The position numbers and the translations under genes were made by a program. Shown here in pieces: positions 20,800 through 25,756 of a DNA stretch of 25,756 bases (its first letter is position 1; each line of letters opens with the position of its first letter). The notes under the pieces were generated by a model. That model searched no databases. It worked only from the letters and a program-made list of their open reading frames with translations, and was not told where the DNA came from. The stretch comes from Pseudomonadota bacterium (GTDB lineage: Bacteria > Pseudomonadota > Alphaproteobacteria > Rhizobiales > Hyphomicrobiaceae): NCBI GenBank assembly GCA_023423275.1, contig JAFAFW010000092.1:1-25756 (forward strand), read 5' to 3'.

Positions 20800-21354
20800 T
20801 TATCGCCGGTGCCGCAGGCGTGCTGGGTTGCCGAAGGCGATGGCCCCGGCCGGTACGTCGCGGGTGACGACGCTGCCTGCGCCGATCAACGCGTCGTCTC
20901 CTATCGAAATATCTGGCAAAATGATCGCCCCACCGCCGATCCAGACGTTATGTCCGATATGGATCGGACGCCCGTATTCCAAACCGCAAGTCCGCACTTT
21001 CGGGTCACGCGGATGGTCGGCTGCGAGGAGCTGCACGCCCGGGCCGATCTGTGTACGATTGCCGATGGTGATTGCCGCCACATCGAGGACGACGCAATTG
21101 AAATTCAGAAATGCACCCGCGCCGAGCTGGATATTGTAGCCGTAGTCACAATGAAACGGCGGCCGGATCATCGCACCCTCACCGACCGCACCGAGACGTT
21201 CCAGCAGCAGAGCGCGCCGCTCAGAGGTAGATATGCCGAGCGAGGCATTGTAGCGGGCAAGCCACCTGTGTGTCGCTTCCAAATCGGCTTGGATATCCGG
21301 AGCGCTGGCGTCGTAGAGCTCCCCCGCCAGCATTTTGTCCTTCTCCGAGCGCAT
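20800..21354 (-). CDS. Sugar O-acetyltransferase, Maa/LacA/NodL type
   Basis: A 184-aa acetyl-CoA-dependent transferase with a left-handed beta-helix. The N-terminal Mac domain is complete (SEKDKMLAGELYDASAPDIQ, about 3-22). Hexapeptide repeats follow (IRPPFHCDYGYNIQLGAGAF, VVLDVAAITIGNRTQIGPGV, then HIGHNVWIGGGAIILPDISI, DDALIGAGSVVTRDV). The catalytic His sits in AADHPRD (about 112), in the position of LacA His115. Length matches maltose or galactoside acetyltransferases and the Nod-factor enzyme NodL; the acceptor sugar cannot be told from sequence. ATG at 21354; no strong RBS seen. It stands alone between gene-poor stretches. Confidence 0.93.
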   Translation of the reverse strand: MRSEKDKMLAGELYDASAPDIQADLEATHRWLARYNASLGISTSERRALLLERLGAVGEGAMIRPPFHCDYGYNIQLGAGAFLNFNCVVLDVAAITIGNRTQIGPGVQLLAADHPRDPKVRTCGLEYGRPIHIGHNVWIGGGAIILPDISIGDDALIGAGSVVTRDVPAGAIAFGNPARLRHRR

Positions 21355-21961
21355 CCTATGACCTCAATGCATTTACGATCTTGTGCGTTGAAGAGCCGCA
21401 AAAGGCCATATCCCTACGACAAAATCATCTGCCGCCAGCGCCACAGGATCGAGAACATGTTCTCCATCTGAAGGATTGGCGCCGTGTCGCAACCAGATAC
21501 GATCGATGCACCCACACCTTCTTCTCCGCAATCTGCATCGCAGCTACGGTCGCATTCTATTCCCAATCAATGAGTCCTGAGCCTAGTCGTGCCCATCGCC
21601 ACATTCCATGACGAAGTGTCGAGGCCAGCGGATCCCTACTGCTCCACCGAGCGCTGGCCGCGATCTCTGCGCGGGCGCCGAAACTGAGCGCCGCGCAGAC
21701 GCGTCAGATTGGATTGCTGACTGGCGCCGGAAGCGGCCGTATACCGGACCGGTCAAAGGCAATCAGGCGTCTTGTGGATCAGGCGCTGGAGACGATGGAA
21801 TCGGGCGGAAGGGGCAGCGGGAAGTGATGGGCGTGAAGGCGGCAACAGAATACGGTAATACATCGACGCTGCTCAAATGCGCGTTCCAAAGTATCGAACG
21901 CTCACTCTGAAAACGCTGTGGTATCGTCCTGCGAACGCTGGTTTTTGAGAGGCTTTGGGCT
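21355..21961. other. Gene-poor stretch with one start-less reading frame
   Basis: About 600 bp without a firm gene. From 21612 to 21827 (plus strand), directly after a TGA, an open frame without ATG reads SLLLHRALAAISARAPKLSA, then QIGLLTGAGSGRIPDRSKAI and RRLVDQALETMESGGRG. It looks like protein and could be a 5'-truncated or frameshifted remnant; an ATG at 21608 lies in another frame. Nothing else recognised. Confidence 0.3.
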
Positions 21962-22138
21962 ATGGACCCAGAACAAGAACATGCAGGCAAACCAGATGAT
22001 GACCGTGAGCGTCAGATCACCCTCTCGGCGGCTTCTGCGAGCGGGAGCGACCTGAAGGGTCAAACGCTCTTGCCGATGCTGATTGCCGGCTTGATCCTTA
22101 TCGTTGTCGGCATGCTGGCCGTGTTGTTCCTCGTTTGA
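21962..22138 (+). CDS. Small single-helix membrane protein (58 aa)
   Basis: ATG at 21962 with GAGAGG about 9 bp upstream, 58 codons and a TGA at 22138. The N-terminal half is hydrophilic and charged (MDPEQEHAGKPDDDRERQIT). The C-terminal 23 residues are one strong membrane helix (LLPMLIAGLILIVVGMLAVL) ending at the last residue, so it is probably tail-anchored with the charged part in the cytosol. No family recognised. The RBS, the clean charged/hydrophobic split and the stop right after the helix make it a believable gene. It lies 190 bp upstream of the MFS gene on the same strand. Confidence 0.6.
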   Translation: MDPEQEHAGKPDDDRERQITLSAASASGSDLKGQTLLPMLIAGLILIVVGMLAVLFLV

Positions 22139-22328
22139 GAGCAGGCCACGACAGATCAGCGGTCATCGGACTTGCGGAACTCAGGAGCGAGCATCAACAG
22201 CAGGCAGGGCGCTGTCCCTGCCGTCGCAGCCCTCCCGCGCAGTTCTGCGTTCGCTCCAGCTGAGGTTAGTGCCAATTTGAGAAGAACGCGCCTCTTTGGT
22301 CGGACTTCATTCAAAATCGCGAGTGCGC

Positions 22329-23621
22329 ATGACTGACCCGACCATCACGGCAATTCGATCGGACCGAAAATCAGCTCCTGTTCGCGCGGCTCTGATATTT
22401 GGAGCGCCTTTGCTTGTCCTTGCCTTGGGGCACATGCTCTCAAACCTGCTGCGCACGCTGCCAGCGATCGCAGCGGACGTCATTAGCTCCGATATCTCAA
22501 TCTCGGCGGGAACCCTCGCAGCTCTAACCGGAGCCTATCACCTCGCCTTCGCAGCGGGGCAGATACCCGTTGGAGTGGTGCTCGATCGCTATGGCGTTCG
22601 CAGCGTTGCTCTGACGCTGTTTTCTATCGTCACCGTCGGTGCAGTCCTTGCGGGAAGCATTGGCGGAGCGATTGGCTTCCTTATCGCCCAGATTGTCCTC
22701 GGAATCGGCTGCTCTGGCATGCTGCTGTGTCCCATCACGCTCGCAGCGAAATTGCTGACACCGGCACAGTTCGGTTTGTGGTTCGGTCTTATTCAGGGCG
22801 TGGGTAACGCGGGAATGCTGGTTTCTGCCAGCCCGATGGCGTGGCTGGTCGAACGACAAGGCTGGCGGGCTGGCTTCTGGGTCTCTGCCATTCTCGCCGT
22901 ATTGATTGCGATATTGGTCGGTTTCCTCGTGCCAAACGAGTTGCCGGATCGCAAAGGACCGCAAACGACTTTGAAGGTCGAGGCACGAGAGGTCATCAAA
23001 ATCGGATTATCCCGGCAGTTGCTCGGAGTTATCATCCTTGCCCTTGCCTCCTTCCCGGCCGCACTCACGGTGCGCGGCCTGTGGGGAGGGCCATGGCTGA
23101 TGGAAGTCAAGGGGCTTAGCCGGATCGACGCGGGCAACGCGCTCTTGCCCTTGACCGTTGCACTCGTTCTCGGACCAATGATTTATGGCGTTTTGGATCG
23201 TCGCCTCGGCCATCGTCGGCGACTGTTGGTGGTTGGCCATCTGATCGCCGCATCCGCACTCTTTATTGTCGCCGCCGGAGGCCCCGATGGGATTCTCTCT
23301 CAGGCGCTCGGTGTTCCCGTCCTGCCGGTCCAGGTCGATGTCTGGGCATTCCTCGTGTTCGGAGCGACCATTGCTGCCCAACCCCTCCTGTTCGCCATGG
23401 CGCGGACGGCAGTGTCTCCCGATAAAGCCGGAAAGGCGCTGGCGGCGGTCAATCTCTCGTTTTTCGCAGGCGCAGCAGTCATGCAGGCAATGACAACCCC
23501 CGTCGCTGCCGCATGGGGTATGCCTGCGGTCATGGCATTCATCGGCTTAGCCCTTATCGCAGCCACCGCTGCGTTCGTGCTCCTGACACGAGAGAGAGCT
23601 ACCAACCCTGACCCTCAATAG
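22329..23621 (+). CDS. MFS transporter
   Basis: A 430-aa major facilitator with about 12 membrane helices in two halves separated by a cytosolic loop (about 195-215, VPNELPDRKGPQTTLKVEAR). The motif-A region between helices 2 and 3 is GVVLDRYGVRSVALTLFS; the equivalent in the second half is YGVLDRRLGHRRRLLVVGH. The ATG at 22329 gives a normal 20-residue cytosolic start (MTDPTITAIRSDRKSAPVRA). A TTG start 11 codons upstream is possible; neither has a strong RBS. The substrate is not evident. No regulator gene lies next to it. Confidence 0.93.
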   Translation: MTDPTITAIRSDRKSAPVRAALIFGAPLLVLALGHMLSNLLRTLPAIAADVISSDISISAGTLAALTGAYHLAFAAGQIPVGVVLDRYGVRSVALTLFSIVTVGAVLAGSIGGAIGFLIAQIVLGIGCSGMLLCPITLAAKLLTPAQFGLWFGLIQGVGNAGMLVSASPMAWLVERQGWRAGFWVSAILAVLIAILVGFLVPNELPDRKGPQTTLKVEAREVIKIGLSRQLLGVIILALASFPAALTVRGLWGGPWLMEVKGLSRIDAGNALLPLTVALVLGPMIYGVLDRRLGHRRRLLVVGHLIAASALFIVAAGGPDGILSQALGVPVLPVQVDVWAFLVFGATIAAQPLLFAMARTAVSPDKAGKALAAVNLSFFAGAAVMQAMTTPVAAAWGMPAVMAFIGLALIAATAAFVLLTRERATNPDPQ

Positions 23622-23755
23622 CGATCGTGCGGATTTGCGTCTGCCGAGCTAGCGGGCTCGCCGACTGAGCAGGCTGCGTTCATAGAGCGATCCGACGACT
23701 GATCAACTCCGCCATCGTGATCGTGATGATATTGGTCCACCCGACATAGGCGAAT

Positions 23756-23787
23756 AGCGGCGCAGCGGGGGAGTGAGCTGCGCCGCT
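23756..23787. terminator. Strong hairpin without T-run, downstream of small basic gene
   Basis: AGCGGCGCAGC (23756-23766) pairs perfectly with GCTGCGCCGCT (23777-23787) across a 10-nt loop, an 11-bp GC-rich stem. It lies 14 bp beyond the stop of the minus-strand 51-aa gene. There is no T-run on either side, so it is an imperfect intrinsic terminator or an RNA-stabilising hairpin. Confidence 0.5.
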
Positions 23788-23801
23788 CTGATGAGTAGTC
23801 T

Positions 23802-23957
23802 TTAGGCGTCGGTTGTTACTGGCCGCACCGCTTGAAGAATTGCCTTCTCAGACACTTGCGCCTTCTTCCTCTCGCGCTTCGTGTTTTTCCGGCCTTCATA
23901 TGAATAATTGCGGGCGGGAACAGGCAAGTTGTGGCCTTTACCCTTGCGCTTGCGCAT
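23802..23957 (-). CDS. Small, very basic protein (51 aa)
   Basis: ATG at 23957 with GGAG 8 bp upstream (ACGGAGACCGCT then ATG) and TAA at 23802. The product starts MRKRKGKGHNLPVPARNYSY, continues EGRKNTKRERKKAQVSEKAI and ends LQAVRPVTTDA. About one third of the first 33 residues are Lys or Arg, so it probably binds nucleic acid or the ribosome. A perfect 11-bp hairpin follows the stop. No family recognised. A longer frame covering this area on the same strand, in another phase, is Ser/Arg-rich and not convincing. Confidence 0.5.
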   Translation of the reverse strand: MRKRKGKGHNLPVPARNYSYEGRKNTKRERKKAQVSEKAILQAVRPVTTDA

Positions 23958-24584
23958 AGCGGTCTCCGTATAGCTTTCAGCGCTCGTCGCTTCTTCAGCC
24001 TTCGCTCTGGGTGTGGCGAGGCGAACTCCGATGAAGAAGGCGAAAGCCTGCTGTCGATGTTTCGTGGAAGGAGCTGGGTGAGTCTCCGGCTCGCGGCGGA
24101 GGCGCTGTTCAACTCAAAACATCCAAGACAACGAGGCCGCTGCTCGTGGAAGCTTGCGCCCGCAGCTATCGCAGGATGACGTTTTGAAACCTACAGTCAC
24201 AGCTCCGCCGTGCGTACGCATCGTGCGACAACACAGTGAACTCATCTATGTGTGTGAGGCACGTCCCGGGTAAAGGTCGCTTGCTGCCTTGCTATTAAAG
24301 CGCAGCAACGACGGCCCGGGCCAAGACATGCTTGATCCAGCGTCGCGCAATAGGAACTGTTGGGAGCTGTGACATGCGGCTGAAGATAGGAAGAGTTCAG
24401 CAGAAGTCAACATCAGGCCTGGTTTTGGCATTCCCAAGAATTTGGCGCGTGCTGAGTGTTTCGTAGACTTGGCAGCTGATGGGCAGCGGCAGGTTCGTAT
24501 CCCAGGGATGGCTCCATTCGGCTGCTTCGGCGTGTGTGACCAATCCGGCCGGTCATAGGCAGCGCACTGACCCGTACGTTGACC
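23958..24584. other. Gene-free stretch
   Basis: About 630 bp in which I see no convincing gene on either strand. The frames present are Ser/Arg/Pro-rich and lack ribosome binding sites. Around 24110-24180 a short plus-strand frame reads RPLLVEACARSYRRM, faintly like a transposase fragment, but it is too short to call. Confidence 0.3.
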
Positions 24585-25412
24585 TCAGCGCTTCATCCAA
24601 TAGAAGATATTAGCCGGCGAGGGCGTTTCGCGCGAATAGCCGAAGTTGGACGTGTAGATGCCGCCCTGATAGCGCTCCGCGACTTCGCCGATCGAGTCGT
24701 TGTTGACCTCCGCCGCGTAGTCCTCGGCGTTGTCTTTCACCTGGTAGCCGAGCTCCGCGTCGCGCGTGCTGTTCCACCAGCGACGCTTATTGTTGGACGC
24801 GCCCCAGAGCACGCGGCAGCCCAGATCCGGCGCAGTCAGGCCGGCGGCGACCAGTCCGACGAGGTCGGGATAGCTCAGCCATGATGCAAGGTGGCGGCGC
24901 TCGGTCGGCTTGGGCACGCACGAGCCGATGCGGATCGACAGGCTTTCGACGGCATGCTTGTCCCAGTAGAGGCGGCCGAACATTTCGCCGTACACCTTCG
25001 AGATGCCGTAGTAGCCGTCCGGGCGGTGATCGCAATTCTCGTCGAGCTTGGTCGTGCGCTCGTGGAAGCCGATCGAGTGAACCGAGCTGGCGAAGATCAC
25101 CCGGGCTTTCGCGGCGCGGGCCAACTCAAAGATATTGTAGGTGCCGACGAAGTTGGGGCCGAGCACCTCGTCGAATGGACGGTCGATGGAGACCGCGCCG
25201 AAATGCACGATCGCCGAAACTTCATTGGCCATCGCGTCGAAGGCGGCTTTGTCGCTGAGATCCTGCTTGCGGAACTCGCTGCCCTGGGGGATGGCGTCGG
25301 GGAAAGCCGCGATGTCACTCAGGATCATCGCGTGGCCCTTTTCCGCCAGACCCGTCGTCAGAACGCGGCCGAGAGCACCGGATGCACCGGTCAGAAGGAC
25401 TTTCTTCGACAT
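24585..25412 (-). CDS. udh: Uronate dehydrogenase (NAD-dependent)
   Basis: A 275-aa short-chain epimerase/dehydratase-fold enzyme. Udh oxidises galacturonate or glucuronate to the aldaro-lactone, the first step of oxidative uronate breakdown. Visible: the NAD motif LLTGASGALG (6-15), Ser110/Ser111 in FASSVHSIG, and Tyr135-x-x-x-Lys139 in YYGISK. The region RIGSCVPKPTERRHLASWLS, GCRVLWGASNN, KDNAEDYAAEV and RYQGG follows the Agrobacterium Udh sequence closely, as I remember it. The start ATG at 25412 gives the family N-terminus (MSKKVLLTG), with GGGGAAG upstream at long spacing (about 12 bp). The frame is open 12 codons further to 25448. No other uronate-pathway gene is visible, but the window ends 300 bp upstream. 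Confidence 0.9.
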   Translation of the reverse strand: MSKKVLLTGASGALGRVLTTGLAEKGHAMILSDIAAFPDAIPQGSEFRKQDLSDKAAFDAMANEVSAIVHFGAVSIDRPFDEVLGPNFVGTYNIFELARAAKARVIFASSVHSIGFHERTTKLDENCDHRPDGYYGISKVYGEMFGRLYWDKHAVESLSIRIGSCVPKPTERRHLASWLSYPDLVGLVAAGLTAPDLGCRVLWGASNNKRRWWNSTRDAELGYQVKDNAEDYAAEVNNDSIGEVAERYQGGIYTSNFGYSRETPSPANIFYWMKR

Positions 25413-25464
25413 GGAAATGTTTTCTTCCCCGTTGGTTGATTTCCGCACAGTAATCCTTCGTATC

Positions 25465-25620
25465 TCATAAATGCGGAAGGCGGAGTTCGAAGTCAGGATC
25501 CCACTTGTAGGTCGGACTGTCTTCTGGCACCATCGCTATGTTTGAATGGATATAGCGAGCCAACAAGGAACCGTGAAGGCCTCTTTTCACCTCAGCGGTG
25601 TGAGGTTCGACGTTACTCAT
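25465..25620 (-). CDS. Small hypothetical protein upstream of udh
   Basis: A 51-aa frame from ATG 25620 (MSNVEPHTAEVKRGLHGSLL ... ending KWDPDFELRLPHL), 52 bp upstream of udh on the same strand. The frame stays open a further 80 bp upstream without another ATG, so it could be the 3' part of a damaged longer gene. The residue pattern is protein-like, but no family is recognised and there is no clear RBS. Confidence 0.35.
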   Translation of the reverse strand: MSNVEPHTAEVKRGLHGSLLARYIHSNIAMVPEDSPTYKWDPDFELRLPHL

Positions 25621-25756
25621 TGGCGGCGAATTCGACGCTGTCGTTTCCAACAGCGGTTTGCCATCTCCCGCCGCTCCGGAATAAGGCCAAGTCGGCGCGG
25701 CAAGTCACAAAGCTGCTGGGCAGAAAAGCAATCCGCTTGTTTCGAACCGAACCGGG

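Noticed and set aside
23640..23750. Minus-strand frame ending LFAYVGWTNIITITMAELIS, resembling the end of a membrane protein
   Set aside because: No start codon in frame and it runs through the hairpin at 23756-23787; it cannot be tied to a gene.
24100..24180. Short plus-strand frame faintly like a transposase fragment (RPLLVEACARSYRRM)
   Set aside because: Too short and too weak to assign to any transposase family; no terminal repeats seen.
1..25756. CRISPR arrays, rRNA genes, complete tRNA genes, intact insertion sequences
   Set aside because: Looked for on both strands; no regularly spaced repeats, no rRNA-like sequence, no full cloverleaf and no intact transposase were found.

Overview
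The window looks like alphaproteobacterial DNA, most likely Rhizobiales (Bradyrhizobium/Afipia/Rhodopseudomonas-like). The grounds are GC-rich coding sequence, a bacterial Ku gene, the 3' part of a tRNA-Phe of alphaproteobacterial type, TRAP transport genes, and a Cys/His-motif HTH protein of a kind I know from this group. Most of the window is accessory DNA: remnants of integrative elements joined to catabolic genes. No rRNA, no CRISPR array and no intact transposase were seen.

Layout. (1) 1-2235: the 5' part of a ku gene on the minus strand, a Tat-exported amidohydrolase, and a truncated membrane sensor fragment. (2) 2540-9061: an integrated element with plasmid-like content. A minus-strand operon runs parA, ribbon-helix-helix protein, a membrane/coiled-coil protein with a primase-like C-terminus, a small membrane protein, a serine resolvase, and another small membrane protein. 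Three copies of a 10-bp repeat lie upstream of parA. Next come phage-type regulators (a Rha domain fused to a lipoprotein, and a BRO-N protein), an excisionase-like HTH protein and a tyrosine integrase. The segment ends at a 50-nt 3' fragment of tRNA-Phe(GAA), which I read as an attachment-site scar. (3) 9228-11347: a second, P4-type integrase that has lost its catalytic C-terminus, an unrecognised 277-aa protein, and a degenerate stretch.

(4) 11348-18622: a catabolic cluster that looks lower in GC by eye. A minus-strand run holds an M19-dipeptidase-like protein, the three TRAP subunits (DctP, DctQ, DctM), an XRE-cupin regulator and a LysR regulator. An enolase-superfamily enzyme is transcribed divergently. 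The likely logic is that DctP captures a small carboxylate-bearing solute, DctQM imports it, the two enzymes process it, and the regulators respond to it. The substrate is unknown; the enzyme families point weakly to betaine, proline-betaine or hydroxyproline-type compounds. Near-identical 21-bp direct repeats (10954-10974 and 18704-18724) flank this cluster.

(5) 18730-25756: a frameshifted HTH gene, short genes in overlapping frames, a Maa/NodL-type acetyltransferase, two small genes under 60 aa (a one-helix membrane protein and a very basic peptide), an MFS exporter, a gene-poor stretch, and uronate dehydrogenase (udh).

The best candidate for an undescribed system is the parA operon. It combines a partition ATPase, an RHH adaptor, three membrane proteins and a resolvase, with no replication initiator in the window. 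It could be a membrane-linked partition and dimer-resolution module of an integrative element.
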